Shown here: piece after piece, positions 14,451 to 24,093 of the stretch
Layout of the letters: each line of letters opens with the position of its first letter
Position numbering within the stretch: the stretch's first letter is position 1
Assembly (NCBI GenBank): GCA_947476335.1
Contig: CANJQH010000018.1
Span: 1-53,533 of the forward strand
Source: Anaerolineae bacterium
GTDB lineage: Bacteria; Chloroflexota; Anaerolineae; J036; Brachytrichaceae
DNA length: 53,533 nt
Direction of reading: 5' to 3'
Notes under the pieces: generated by a model
The model's input: the letters and a program-made list of their open reading frames with translations, nothing else
Told to the model about the DNA's origin: nothing
Databases searched by the model: none
Translations under genes and position numbers: made by a program

Positions 14451-16166
14451 ATGTTCGCCGACTGGCAATTCGCTCCCCCCGCCCCCGCCGCATATTTCGC
14501 CGCTTTGTCGGAATTCCGCCGCGTCACCGTGCAGACGCTCTACGCGCGCGGCTGGCGTGACCCGACCGTCGCGCGCGGCCTGCTTGCCGGCGCTTTTGAA
14601 CGCGCTCACCCGGAAGCGATGCGCGGCATGTCCAATGCTGTCGCGCGCATCAATGCGGCGATCGACGCTGGTGAACCCGTCGCTATCTACGGCGATTACG
14701 ACTGTGATGGTGTAACGTCGTGCGCGCTGCTGGCGACCACGCTGCGCGCGCTTGGCGTTGTGCCGCGCGTGTACATCCCTGATCGCTTCGAGGAAGGCTA
14801 TGGCCTCAACGCTGCGGCGCTCGACACGCTGGCCGACGAGGGCATGCGTTTGGTGGTGACGGTTGATTGTGGCGCGCGCGCTGTGGCAGAAGCGCATCAT
14901 GCGCAGGAGCGCGGCCTGGACCTCATCATTACTGATCATCATGAACTGGGGGAATCGACGCCGGACGCGCTGGTTTTTATTAATCCGCATCACCCCGAAT
15001 GTGCGTATCCGTTCAAATTTTTAGCCGGCGTTGGTGTGGCTTTTCGGCTGGCGCAATGTCTGCTGCGCAGCGCACGCCAGCGGGGGCGGACGGTGCTGGT
15101 GAGCGAAGGCGATCTGCTCGATTTCGTGGCTATCGGCACAGTGGCCGACGTAGTAGCGCTGACGGGTGAGAATCGCGCGCTGGTGCGTGCCGGGCTGGAG
15201 CGTATCAATGCACAGCCACGCCCGGGACTGCGTGCGCTGATGCGGGCCGCCGGCGTGACTCCGGGCAGGGTTGATGCCGGGCGCATCGGTTTTGCACTCG
15301 CGCCGCGTCTGAATGCTGCTGGTCGCCTTGGCAGCGCTCGTGCGGCGTATGAGCTGCTGATGGCGGAGGATGATGCGCAGGCTGAGGCATTGGCGGAGGA
15401 ACTATCGCAGTTGAATACACAGCGCCAGTCTGTGACAGCGAGTGTGGCGGCCGACGCTGAGCAGCGCGCGCTTGCAGCGAGTATGGATGTGCCGTTGTTG
15501 TTCGCGGCGGATGAAGAGTACAACGCCGGCGTGATTGGGCTGGCGGCGGCGCGCCTGGCCGAGCGGCATCGACGGCCGGCGGTGGTGGTTTCGCTGCAGG
15601 GTGACGAGGCGCGTGGTTCGTGTCGCAGCGTAACCGGTTTTCATATCACGGCAGCGCTGGATCGCTGTGCTGATCTGCTCACACGCCACGGTGGACACGC
15701 CGCCGCCGCCGGATTCACGCTGCCGCGCGGCAATGTTGATGCGTTGGCCGAGCGACTGGTGGCGTGTGCGGCGGATCTGCGGCCGGCTGAAGGCTGGCGG
15801 CGTGCGCTCGACGTGGATGCTGTGGTGAGGTTGAGCGACCTCGACTGGTCTTTGAAGCGTGAGCTGGCGCTGCTGGAGCCGCACGGCGCGGCGCATCCAC
15901 GGCCACTGCTGCTTGTGCAGGGTGTTCAGGTACTGCGTGTGCGGTCGGTTGGTTCGGCTGCTGCGGCGAATGCGCGGCATTTGCAGCTGCGGCTGCAGGA
16001 TGAACGTGGTCGCAGTTGGGATGCGATTTGCTGGCGCGCCGGCGAGCGTGCTTCGGAGTTCGGTGCGGGGGCGCATCTCGACCTGACGTTTCACCTGATC
16101 GAGGATGAATTTGCTGGCGAGGCGCGCCTGCAGCTGGAGATTGTGGAATTTCGAGCTGCTGTATAG
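14451..16166 (+). CDS. recJ: Single-stranded-DNA-specific exonuclease RecJ
   Basis: 571 residues from ATG 14451. DHH phosphoesterase motifs are complete: 'IYGDYDCDGVTSCALLATTL' with D82, D84 and D86; 'TVDCGA'; 'ITDHHELGE' with D162-H163-H164; 'INPHHPECAYPF'; and 'IGTVADVVALTGENRALVR'. The DHHA1 domain shows 'RSVTGFHITAALDRC' and 'HGGHAAAAGFTL', and a C-terminal OB-like domain follows. RecJ removes single strands 5' to 3' during recombinational repair and mismatch repair. TATTCT lies 8 nt before the ATG. mutL follows 23 bp later, so the two repair genes are probably linked in function and transcription. Confidence 0.95.
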   Translation: MFADWQFAPPAPAAYFAALSEFRRVTVQTLYARGWRDPTVARGLLAGAFERAHPEAMRGMSNAVARINAAIDAGEPVAIYGDYDCDGVTSCALLATTLRALGVVPRVYIPDRFEEGYGLNAAALDTLADEGMRLVVTVDCGARAVAEAHHAQERGLDLIITDHHELGESTPDALVFINPHHPECAYPFKFLAGVGVAFRLAQCLLRSARQRGRTVLVSEGDLLDFVAIGTVADVVALTGENRALVRAGLERINAQPRPGLRALMRAAGVTPGRVDAGRIGFALAPRLNAAGRLGSARAAYELLMAEDDAQAEALAEELSQLNTQRQSVTASVAADAEQRALAASMDVPLLFAADEEYNAGVIGLAAARLAERHRRPAVVVSLQGDEARGSCRSVTGFHITAALDRCADLLTRHGGHAAAAGFTLPRGNVDALAERLVACAADLRPAEGWRRALDVDAVVRLSDLDWSLKRELALLEPHGAAHPRPLLLVQGVQVLRVRSVGSAAAANARHLQLRLQDERGRSWDAICWRAGERASEFGAGAHLDLTFHLIEDEFAGEARLQLEIVEFRAAV

Positions 16167-16177
16167 CAATGCGCGCG

Positions 16178-16183
16178 TAAAAT
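16178..16183 (+). promoter_or_regulatory. TAAAAT -10 element in front of mutL
   Basis: TAAAAT lies 6 nt before ATG 16190, between recJ and mutL. It would give mutL its own leaderless transcript in addition to read-through from recJ. Confidence 0.45.
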
Positions 16184-16189
16184 TTGCGC

Positions 16190-18055
16190 ATGCCCATTCG
16201 CGTGTTGTCCGATGTGCTGGTTGCGCGCATTGCCGCTGGAGAGGTGGTGGAGCGCCCGTCGGCCGTGGTGAAGGAGCTGGTGGAGAACGCGCTCGATGCT
16301 GGTGCGCACGATATTCGCATTGAGACGGTCGATGGTGGCAAGCGGCTGATTCGCATCACCGATGATGGTGAAGGGATCCGGTCGGAGGAAGTGGTGCGCG
16401 CGTTTGTGCATCATGCTACGAGCAAGCTGCAAGATATTGATGACTTGCAGCAGATTCGCACGCTCGGATTTCGTGGCGAAGCGCTCGCCAGCATCGCTGC
16501 CGTAGCGCAGGTGGCGTGCCTGACGCGCCATATCGACGAGAAAATGGGTACGCTGCTGCGCATCGACAATGGCCAAATCTTGTTACAGGAGCCGCAGGGG
16601 CGCCCCGCCGGCGCCACAATGACGGTGGAGCATCTGTTTGGGCGCGTCCCAGCGCGGTTGAAATTTCTCAAGACCAACCAGACTGAGCGTGGCTATATCG
16701 ATGGCATGGTGATGCGCTATGCACTGGCATATGCGCATGTGCGGTTCACTGCGGTGCACGATGGCCGCATGTCGCTGCAGACGATGGGTGGCGGTGAAAT
16801 GCGCGATGTGCTCGTTGAAGTGTTTGGTGCGAGTGTGGCTGAAAAGATGGCGCCGGTCGATGGGGGCGCCGGCGGTGCCGGCATCGCCGATGGCGAGGAG
16901 TGGTCGGCGCGCGGTGGCACGCGTGTGCGCGGCTACGCTGCGCTGCCTGGGACGGACCACGGCAACCGCAGCAAGATCATGATGTTTGTCAACGGCCGGC
17001 CGGTGCAGGATACGAGGCTGAGCTTTGCGGTGGTGCAGGCATATCACACGCTGTTGATGGTTGGCCGCTATCCGATTGCGGTGGTGATGATCGATGTGCC
17101 GCCGGATCAGGTGGATGTGAACGTGCATCCGGCGAAGGCCGAAGTGCGGTTTCGCGACGCCGACGGGGTGTTCAGTGCGGTGCAGCGGGCGGTGCGGGCA
17201 GCGCTGCTGGCGCACATGCAACCGCCCGAGCCGCCCAGCGTTTTTCGTCGTGCGGCGGAGGGTGAATTTGCAGGATCCGTGACGCCGCTAACTGATGCGC
17301 CTGTGGCCGCGTTTGCGCCTGTGGGTGAGGGCGGCGATCTGCCGCAGCACGCGTGGCAGCCGCCGCTCGCGGGCAGCGAAACATGGGAGCGCATCGGGAT
17401 CAGCCGTCTGGGGAGTGATCGTCCGGCGATCACGTTGCCACAGCGCAGCGACGCTGTGCCGGCGCGTGCGGCGTCTGGTCTGCCGGCGCTGCGCATCATC
17501 GGGCAGCTGGCGGCAAGTTACATCATCGCTGAGGGGCCGGAGGGGCTGTATCTGATCGACCAGCATGCGTCGCATGAGCGCGTGATGTATGAAAAGCTGC
17601 TGGCGCAGCATGAACTTGGCGCAGTGCAGTCGCAGGCACTGCTCGATCCGCTGCCGGTGGAGGTGCCGCTCGATGCTGCAGCGCTGCTTGAGGAGCGGAT
17701 GGGGTGGCTGCGCGACGTTGGCTTTGACATCGACTTTTTCGGAGGCAACACTTTTCTCGTGCGCGCTGTGCCGCAGATGATGCAGCAGGACGATATCGCC
17801 GCGGCGCTGCGCGAGATCGTGTCTGAGCTGGAGATGGGTTCCGAACCATTGCGCGCTGAGATCGAGCGAAAAATTTTGCGTCGCGTATGCAAACGCATGT
17901 CGATTAAGGCTGGGCGCGTGCTGAGCTTTCCGGAAATGCAGGCACTTGTGCGCGACCTCGAGGCATGCGATTCGCCGCGCACATGTCCGCACGGCCGCCC
18001 GACGATGGTGCAGATCGGTGTGGCCCAGCTGGAGCGCGAGTTTGGGCGGACATAG
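16190..18055 (+). CDS. mutL: DNA mismatch repair protein MutL
   Basis: 621 residues. N-terminal GHKL ATPase: 'IRVLSDVLVARIAAGEVVERPSAVVKELVENALDAGA', 'ITDDGEGI', 'HHATSKLQDIDDLQQIRTLGFRGEALASIAAVA'. After a linker, the dimerisation domain contains the endonuclease motif DQHA-x2-E-x4-E (D457QHASHERVMYE), and the late motifs 'ACKR'-like 'KRMSIKAG' and 'CPHGRPTMVQI'. It is therefore a nicking MutL of the kind found in bacteria without MutH. No mutS is in the window. The TAG stop is the outer part of a 40-bp palindrome shared with the convergent moxR gene. Confidence 0.96.
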   Translation: MPIRVLSDVLVARIAAGEVVERPSAVVKELVENALDAGAHDIRIETVDGGKRLIRITDDGEGIRSEEVVRAFVHHATSKLQDIDDLQQIRTLGFRGEALASIAAVAQVACLTRHIDEKMGTLLRIDNGQILLQEPQGRPAGATMTVEHLFGRVPARLKFLKTNQTERGYIDGMVMRYALAYAHVRFTAVHDGRMSLQTMGGGEMRDVLVEVFGASVAEKMAPVDGGAGGAGIADGEEWSARGGTRVRGYAALPGTDHGNRSKIMMFVNGRPVQDTRLSFAVVQAYHTLLMVGRYPIAVVMIDVPPDQVDVNVHPAKAEVRFRDADGVFSAVQRAVRAALLAHMQPPEPPSVFRRAAEGEFAGSVTPLTDAPVAAFAPVGEGGDLPQHAWQPPLAGSETWERIGISRLGSDRPAITLPQRSDAVPARAASGLPALRIIGQLAASYIIAEGPEGLYLIDQHASHERVMYEKLLAQHELGAVQSQALLDPLPVEVPLDAAALLEERMGWLRDVGFDIDFFGGNTFLVRAVPQMMQQDDIAAALREIVSELEMGSEPLRAEIERKILRRVCKRMSIKAGRVLSFPEMQALVRDLEACDSPRTCPHGRPTMVQIGVAQLEREFGRT

Positions 18056-18075
18056 GGGCGAGGCTTGCCTCGCCC

Positions 18076-18085
<10 letters not shown>
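18046..18085. terminator. 40-bp palindrome forming both gene ends (mutL/moxR), repeat type E
   Basis: Perfect 19-bp arms, GCGGACATAGGGGCGAGGC, surround a TT loop. Both genes end in '...ACA TAG' inside the arms, so the palindrome supplies the last codons and the stop of each. It can serve as a terminator in both directions. A second palindrome with TAGGGGCGA/TCGCCCCTA arms is at 45205-45234. Confidence 0.75.
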
Positions 18086-19059
<974 letters not shown>

Positions 19060-19082
19060 GATAAAAGTATACGGGGCTGTAG

Positions 19083-19226
19083 TGCGCCTTCAGCGCTTTT
19101 CCCGCGGAACATGAGCGCCGGAGGCGCGGTCCGCCGCGGCAGGCCAGCAGCCAGCCCCGGGTGACGGCGCCGCAACGATGCGCAGTCAAATTTCGCTCCA
19201 AACCGCGGATGTATCCGGACGGATCA
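19083..19226. repeat. Repeat family C, shorter copy
   Basis: The stretch GCGGAACATGAGCGCCGGAG...CAGCCAGCCCCGG followed by GTGACGGCG-CGCAA matches the copy at 32016-32276 with about 90% identity. It lacks a segment of about 54 bp that in the other copy lies between two AGCCCCGG direct repeats. The end CGCTCCAAACCGCGGATG resembles the inverse of the other copy's left end. No gene is present between moxR and the MFS gene. Confidence 0.65.
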
Positions 19227-19255
19227 ACGGATGAGAAAGCGCCGGATGCGCCGTT

Positions 19256-19261
19256 TACAAT
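19256..19261 (+). promoter_or_regulatory. TACAAT -10 element of the MFS gene
   Basis: TACAAT lies 9 nt before ATG 19271, without a ribosome binding site. Its upstream sequence is formed by the end of repeat C. Confidence 0.45.
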
Positions 19262-19270
19262 TCACGACTA

Positions 19271-20638
19271 ATGCATCGAATTGTCGAGACTGTTTTGCGC
19301 GCTATCGATGGGGTGCTGGAGGGTGGGGATTTGGTAGAGAACCTCGATCCAAAACGCAATCTGGGGCGCCTGGTGGAATTGGTGCGCATGTCGGCGTTGT
19401 CGACGTCGATCTATATCGTCGCCGCGCCGTACTATCTCAAGACGCTCGGTGCGAGTGCGCTGGAGACTGGCTTAAACATTGCTATTGGTGAACTGGCGAC
19501 GGCCGTCGTGCGGCCGATGATCGGCCGTGCGATCGACAAGCGTGGGCGGCGGCCGTTTCTGCGCCTCGGCTTCCTGACAGTGTTTTTCTCCATGATTCTG
19601 TTCGCGCTGGCGCGGCCATTTACGCTGGGCGATCCAGCTGCGCCGCTGTTGAAGACCGGCCTGCTTTACGCCGAGGTGATGCTGTTCGTGGCGCGCCTTT
19701 TCCATGGACTGGGCATGGGCACGGTGTTGTTGTCCTCCTACACCATGACGGCGGACTTGGCGAAGGAGGCTGGGCGCGGCTCGAGCTTCGGCGCCACCGA
19801 GCAGGCGCAGTACCGCGGGGGCATCTATGGTGCGCTGATCGCCCTGCCGATCATCCTCGCCAATGGCTTTAGCCCGGACAGCTCACTGACGATTACGCCG
19901 CAGGTGTGGTCCACAGCGTTTGCCGTCTATGCCCTCGGTGCGCTCGTGGCGTTTTTCATGAGCTATCGTGACCTGCCCGAGACGCGCAGCATCGCTTTTG
20001 TACCTGTGAACGGCGATGTATCTGCGGAGTCGGCCGCAGCTGAACTGCGCATCAACCCGCAGCTCTATGTGCTGATGGCGATCGTGTTCTTCACAAATTT
20101 TTCGGAAGGCTTGAAGATTTTTATTCTGCGCTACATTCAAGATCACATCACGAGCAACCTTGTGTGGATCGGCCTTTCGTACATCCCAGCTGCGCTGATC
20201 TGGGGCACGCTGCCGGCGCGCATGGGCGTGTTCGCCGACCGCTTCGGTCGTAAGGCGCCGATGTCCGTTGGTCTGACGGCAAGCGGGATATTTTCAATGA
20301 TCATCCCGCTGCTGGCATTTGTCTTTCCGAATCCGATCATAGCGATTCTGGCGCTGACGATTTTTGCTGCGTTGGAGGCGTTGTGCTACTCGGCTGCGGT
20401 TCCGGCGGAACAGGCGCTGGTGGCGGACATGATGGGTGGGAACAAGCGCGGCACGGGCTTTGGCTTATTTACGCTGGCGCAGACTTCCGGCAAAGCCATC
20501 GGCCCGTTGATGATGGGCTTCCTCTATGACATCCGTCCGTCAGGGCCGTTTGTCGCCAATGCCGCCATTCTGCTCGTCGGCGCGCTGCTGGTGTGGTTTG
20601 TGTTGCGTGACCCTGGGGAGCGTCCGAAGACGCTTTGA
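19271..20638 (+). CDS. Major facilitator superfamily transporter
   Basis: 455 residues with about 12 membrane helices in two halves. Between helices 2 and 3 the MFS loop motif reads 'RPMIGRAIDKRGRRPFLRLGF' and the second half repeats it as 'RMGVFADRFGRKAPMSVGL'. 'RLFHGLGMGTVLLSSYTMTADLAKEAGRGSSFG' corresponds to helix 4. An N-terminal cytosolic segment of about 35 residues precedes helix 1. It is probably an efflux or drug-type carrier; the substrate is not evident. The TGA stop lies 13 bp before the HDAC-like gene's ATG if the composite mobile element between them is ignored, so the two genes were probably one operon. Confidence 0.9.
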   Translation: MHRIVETVLRAIDGVLEGGDLVENLDPKRNLGRLVELVRMSALSTSIYIVAAPYYLKTLGASALETGLNIAIGELATAVVRPMIGRAIDKRGRRPFLRLGFLTVFFSMILFALARPFTLGDPAAPLLKTGLLYAEVMLFVARLFHGLGMGTVLLSSYTMTADLAKEAGRGSSFGATEQAQYRGGIYGALIALPIILANGFSPDSSLTITPQVWSTAFAVYALGALVAFFMSYRDLPETRSIAFVPVNGDVSAESAAAELRINPQLYVLMAIVFFTNFSEGLKIFILRYIQDHITSNLVWIGLSYIPAALIWGTLPARMGVFADRFGRKAPMSVGLTASGIFSMIIPLLAFVFPNPIIAILALTIFAALEALCYSAAVPAEQALVADMMGGNKRGTGFGLFTLAQTSGKAIGPLMMGFLYDIRPSGPFVANAAILLVGALLVWFVLRDPGERPKTL

Positions 20639-20644
20639 ATCATG

Positions 20645-20846
20645 GTAACTACTCAGGCCCAAATCAGTATTTCCCGCGAAACACACATTGTCTCCCCCGA
20701 AGGGGGAGACAATGTGTGTTTCGCGTTGGAAAAATGGCTAAGTTCCTGTCCATAAGTTTTGTCCGGCAGATTCGCCTCCCCCGCTTTGCGGGGGAGGCGA
20801 ATCTGCCGCCAGAACTTTTGGCGACTCACTTAGCCTGAGTAGTTAC
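20645..20846. mobile_element. Family A element, copy A2, interrupted by family B element
   Basis: Ends GTAACTACTCAGGCCC and CCTGAGTAGTTAC are flanked by an exact 8-bp duplication, GAATCATG (20637-20644 and 20847-20854). The core hairpin is CGAAACACACATTGTCTCCC with its inverse around GAAG. A complete B element has entered the A element at 20739-20832. The right duplication contains the ATG of the HDAC-like gene. Confidence 0.92.
20739..20832. mobile_element. Family B element, copy B3, nested in A2
   Basis: A 90-bp full-length copy (20741-20830) between TA pairs. Removing it with one TA leaves AAAATGGCTAGCCTGAG, one base different from AAAATGGCTGGCCTGAG of intact A copies, and giving a CTAG target. 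Confidence 0.92.
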
Positions 20847-20851
20847 GAATC

Positions 20852-21949
20852 ATGACCATGCGCACTGTCGGGTATGCCTGGCATTCCCGCTTCTACGATC
20901 ATCATGTTGAAGGCCATCCTGAACATGCCGGCCGTCTGCGTGCAGTGATGGAGCGGCTGACCGAAAGCGGTGAGCTGTCGAAGCTGCACGCGCTTGGAGT
21001 TGGGCCTGCCACATTTGATGAATTGTGTGAGCTGCACACGCCGGATTACGTCACGCGTGTACATTCGATTTCCGAGCACGGCGGCGGCACGCTCGATGGG
21101 GACACATACCTGGTGCGGGAGAGCTTTGAGGCTGCGGCGCTTGCTGCCGGCGCGGCAATGCGTTGCGCCAGCGCGGTTATGTCGAACAATGTGCAGCGTG
21201 CGATCGCGCTGGTGCGGCCGCCCGGACATCATGCCTTCGCCGACCATGGCGAGGGTTTCTGCCTCTTCAACAACGTCGCCTTCGCCGCACACATAGCCAC
21301 CGACGGCGTTCGCAGCAGCGACGTGATGTGGTCGGCGTCTGCACGCCGTAGTCATGCGCAGCAGCGCCCGCGCGCGATGATCGTCGATTTTGATGTGCAT
21401 CATGGCAATGGCACGCAGTCGATCTTTGAAGACGACCCGAGCGTGCTCTTTTTGTCGCTGCATCAATTCGGACGCATTTATCCCGGCAGCGGCGGCGCCG
21501 AAGAAATGGGCCATGGGGCTGGGCGTGGGGCGACGATCAATGTGCCGATGCCGGCTGGTGCCGGCGATGCGCTTTACGCGCGCGCGTTTGATGAAATCGT
21601 CGCGCCAGCGGCGCGGCGTTTCGCTCCGGACGTAATGATCGTATCGGCTGGCTTTGATGGGCATTGGCGCGACCCGCTCGCGCAGGTGCAGCTGAGCCTG
21701 CACGGACAGACGCACATGGTGCAGTCGCTCAGTGCGCTGTCCGACGAACTGTGCGGCGGCCGCATGGTCTGTGTGCTGGAGGGTGGCTACGACCTTGAAG
21801 TACTTAGCCTTGGCGTGTTGAATATGGTGCGTGTGCTGCGCGGCGTCGACGATGAGTGCGAAGACCCGCTCGGTCCGGCGCCGCGGCCGGAATCGAAGGA
21901 CGGTCGTTGGATCGATGCGGTGCGTCGTGTGCACGGGTTTGGAGGATAA
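20852..21949 (+). CDS. Histone deacetylase family protein (acetylpolyamine/acetoin deacetylase-like)
   Basis: 365 residues with the arginase/deacetylase fold. Catalytic sequences: 'LVRPPGHHAFADHGEGFCLFNNVAFAA' (tandem His), 'IVDFDVHHGNGTQSIFEDD' (zinc-binding Asp and His), 'FLSLHQFGRIYPGSGGAEEMGHGAG' and 'DVMIVSAGFDGHWRDPLAQ' (zinc-binding Asp). Such bacterial enzymes remove acetyl groups from small amines or proteins. ATG 20852 lies in the target duplication of element A2; ATG 20858 is an alternative. The insertion separated this gene from the MFS gene and brings the element's hairpin into its 5' region. The DUF6483 gene follows 4 bp later. Confidence 0.92.
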   Translation: MTMRTVGYAWHSRFYDHHVEGHPEHAGRLRAVMERLTESGELSKLHALGVGPATFDELCELHTPDYVTRVHSISEHGGGTLDGDTYLVRESFEAAALAAGAAMRCASAVMSNNVQRAIALVRPPGHHAFADHGEGFCLFNNVAFAAHIATDGVRSSDVMWSASARRSHAQQRPRAMIVDFDVHHGNGTQSIFEDDPSVLFLSLHQFGRIYPGSGGAEEMGHGAGRGATINVPMPAGAGDALYARAFDEIVAPAARRFAPDVMIVSAGFDGHWRDPLAQVQLSLHGQTHMVQSLSALSDELCGGRMVCVLEGGYDLEVLSLGVLNMVRVLRGVDDECEDPLGPAPRPESKDGRWIDAVRRVHGFGG

Positions 21950-21953
21950 AAAT

Positions 21954-22616
21954 ATGCCAGCGTATTCCCAGGATTACATCAAGCGCATGCTTGAACAACT
22001 CGGCGAAGTGTGGGCTGAGGTTGTTGGGCTGCTTACAAAGGGCGACGACGCTGCAGCGCTCGAACGCATTGACCAGGCCTATCGCGATTTGGTGCATCTC
22101 GATCGCGATCTGGTGCATCAGACGGGCGAGGATTTTCTGATTTTAGCGGTGACCGTTGGCCGTGTTGGCGACATCGATCGATCGTTGGCGTTGTGCGATC
22201 TGCTGCGTCTCGAGGCTCAAATTCATCAGAAGGCCGGAGACGAAGACATGCGCGAGCAGTGTCTGTTGAAAGCGCTGAATGTGCTGCTCGAAGCGGCGCT
22301 GCGCCTCAGTCATGGCAGCTCACAGCTGCACATCGAACGCATCGATGCGCTGCTTGAGGAAACGCGCGTTTTTGATCTGCCCGTCTCGACGCTTTGGCGC
22401 ATTTTCAGTTATCACGAGATGCGCGGCCGCTTCGCCGAGGCCGAGGATGCCATGGGGCACATGCTTGATCTCGACGAGGCAGCCTTTGCCCCTCACGCGC
22501 TGGAGTTTTATGAGCGCCTGCTTGGGTTGCCCGATCACGAACTCGAGCGTGGTGGCTTGCCGCGGGCTGAGGTGGTGGCGGGGATGGAGGGAGTAGAGAG
22601 TCAGAGTAAAGAGTAA
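21954..22616 (+). CDS. DUF6483-like protein
   Basis: 220 residues, almost entirely helical, beginning 'YSQDYIKRMLEQLGEVWAEVVGLLTKGDDAAALERIDQAYRDL' and later 'DRSLALCDLLRLEAQIHQKAGDEDMREQCLLKALNVLLEAALRL' and 'AEDAMGHMLDL', in TPR-like pairs. This matches my memory of the DUF6483 group, seen mainly in Chloroflexota; function unknown. GAGG lies 7-10 nt before the ATG. With 4 bp after the HDAC-like gene it is clearly in the same operon, so it may assist that enzyme. Confidence 0.7.
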   Translation: MPAYSQDYIKRMLEQLGEVWAEVVGLLTKGDDAAALERIDQAYRDLVHLDRDLVHQTGEDFLILAVTVGRVGDIDRSLALCDLLRLEAQIHQKAGDEDMREQCLLKALNVLLEAALRLSHGSSQLHIERIDALLEETRVFDLPVSTLWRIFSYHEMRGRFAEAEDAMGHMLDLDEAAFAPHALEFYERLLGLPDHELERGGLPRAEVVAGMEGVESQSKE

Positions 22617-22672
22617 CAGGCGCACTCTGTACTCTGTCTCTTCACGCTCTACTTTCTGCTCTCGACCCGCAC
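22590..22672. terminator. Low-complexity inverted repeat between convergent genes
   Basis: AGAGAGTCAGAGTAAAGAGT-type sequence on the left is answered by ACTCTGTACTCTGTCTCTTC on the right. It covers the ends of the DUF6483 and P450 genes and can fold into a long imperfect hairpin. Confidence 0.45.
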
Positions 22673-23992
22673 TCGCACGCCGTCGCGTGGGCGCAGGGTG
22701 AGCGAGGGGTCCGGCACAACGGATGCCGGGTTGGTGACGGTGAGGCGGAAGTGCTGCGCGATGCCGGCGAGCAGCAGTGCCGCTTCCATTTTTGCGAAGC
22801 CGTTGCCGATGCAGATGCGCGGGCCGCCGCCGAAGGGGATATAGGCGTACTTGTGTATGCCGGTGGTGCGGCCGTCGAGCCAGCGTGCCGGGTCAAATTT
22901 TTCCGGGGCATCGAACCAGCGCGCGTCGTGGTGCAGCAGGTATGGGCTGATCCACAGCTGCGCACCGCGTGGGATGTCGACGCCCCGCAGTTGGACGTCT
23001 TCTGTGGTACAGCGGGCGAAGAGCCACGCGGCCGGGTACATGCGCAGCGTTTCGTCGACGACGGCTGCGGTGAAGGGCATGCTGCGCAGATCGTCCATCG
23101 TTGGGCTGCGGCCGGCCAGCACTGTATCGAGCTCCTGTTCGAGCCGTTCGCGCACTTCCGGATGGCGTGAAAGTTCGAACCATGTCCAGGACAGTGTGTT
23201 CGCTGTGGTTTCGTGGCCGGCCAGATAAAGCGTCATGACTTCGTCGCGCAGCTGGGCGTCGCTCATGGCGCTGCCGTCGTCATCGCGCGCGCTCATTAGC
23301 ATTTCGAGCAGGTCGCTGTGCGTGGTGTTGCTCGCGCGGCGGTCGACGATGATGCGGGCGATCGAGCGTTCGAGCCCGCTCACGGCATCGTCGACGCGCC
23401 GGCGTGTCGGCGTCATCCAGTTCGCCGGCATCATCATCTGAATGCTGCGCATCTCTTCGGTAGCGCCGTCGAGCACGCGCGTCAGCAGTTCGCCGACGTC
23501 GCGCGCCTCACCTGTCACATCGGCATCGAACAGCGTCTTGGCGACGATGGCCTGCGTGAGCATCATCATGTCTTCGTGCGCATCACGCAGTTCGCCGCCG
23601 CGCCATTCGTTCAGCATGCGCTCGGTGAATGACACCATCGTTTCGGCGTAGCGGCCGATGCGCGCGGCGTGGAAGGACGGCTGTGCAAGCTTGCGCTGGC
23701 GCTTCCAAAAATTACCCTCGCTCGTCAACAGACCGTTGCCGAGCAGGCGCGGTACTGAGTAGCCGCCCATGGAGGTGTAGCCCTTGTCGAAACGCCGGCC
23801 GGTTTCGAGCAGTACGGTTTCGACATCGTCTGGGTGTGTGAGGACAGTCTGCGTCCTGCCGCCCATCGAGAACGTCGCGGTGTCGCCGCGTTCGTGCTGC
23901 AGGCGAGTGAGGAAGCCGATCGGGTCGCGGCCGAAGTCGATCAGGTGGCCGATCACGGGCAGGCCGCGGGACACAGTTGTAGGAGCGTTCAT
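22649..23992 (-). CDS. Cytochrome P450
   Basis: 447 residues. The I-helix 'LYLAGHETTANTLSWTWFEL' (A-G-H-E-T-T), the K-helix 'VVDETLRMYP' (E-x-x-R), the 'FDPARW' motif and the heme ligand loop 'FGGGPRICIGNGFAKME' with Cys394 are all present, so it should be an active monooxygenase. The sequence resembles CYP102/CYP4-like bacterial class proteins that often hydroxylate fatty acids or terpenes; this is a guess. No ferredoxin or reductase gene is adjacent. The N-terminus has no membrane anchor, as usual for bacterial enzymes. Confidence 0.94.
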   Translation of the reverse strand: MNAPTTVSRGLPVIGHLIDFGRDPIGFLTRLQHERGDTATFSMGGRTQTVLTHPDDVETVLLETGRRFDKGYTSMGGYSVPRLLGNGLLTSEGNFWKRQRKLAQPSFHAARIGRYAETMVSFTERMLNEWRGGELRDAHEDMMMLTQAIVAKTLFDADVTGEARDVGELLTRVLDGATEEMRSIQMMMPANWMTPTRRRVDDAVSGLERSIARIIVDRRASNTTHSDLLEMLMSARDDDGSAMSDAQLRDEVMTLYLAGHETTANTLSWTWFELSRHPEVRERLEQELDTVLAGRSPTMDDLRSMPFTAAVVDETLRMYPAAWLFARCTTEDVQLRGVDIPRGAQLWISPYLLHHDARWFDAPEKFDPARWLDGRTTGIHKYAYIPFGGGPRICIGNGFAKMEAALLLAGIAQHFRLTVTNPASVVPDPSLTLRPRDGVRVRVESRK

Positions 23993-24037
23993 AGCGACAA
24001 AACCATAGCACTCGCATATGAACTGGCGGTGAGGAAG

Positions 24038-24073
24038 ACGATAGGCGACGAATCATCGTCCGTCGCCTATCGT
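24038..24073 (-). terminator. Hairpin downstream of the sugar-binding protein gene
   Basis: ACGATAGGCGACG and CGTCGCCTATCGT form a 13-bp stem with a 10-nt loop, 20 bp after the stop of the solute-binding gene. Confidence 0.55.
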
Positions 24074-24093
24074 TTATTTCGTTTATTGTCGTT

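Noticed and set aside
20645..20846. A and B copies as REP/BIME sequences moved by a RAYT (IS200-like) transposase
   Set aside because: The 8-bp and TA duplications with inverted ends indicate DDE-type cut-and-paste transposition; RAYT-mobilised REPs do not make such duplications.
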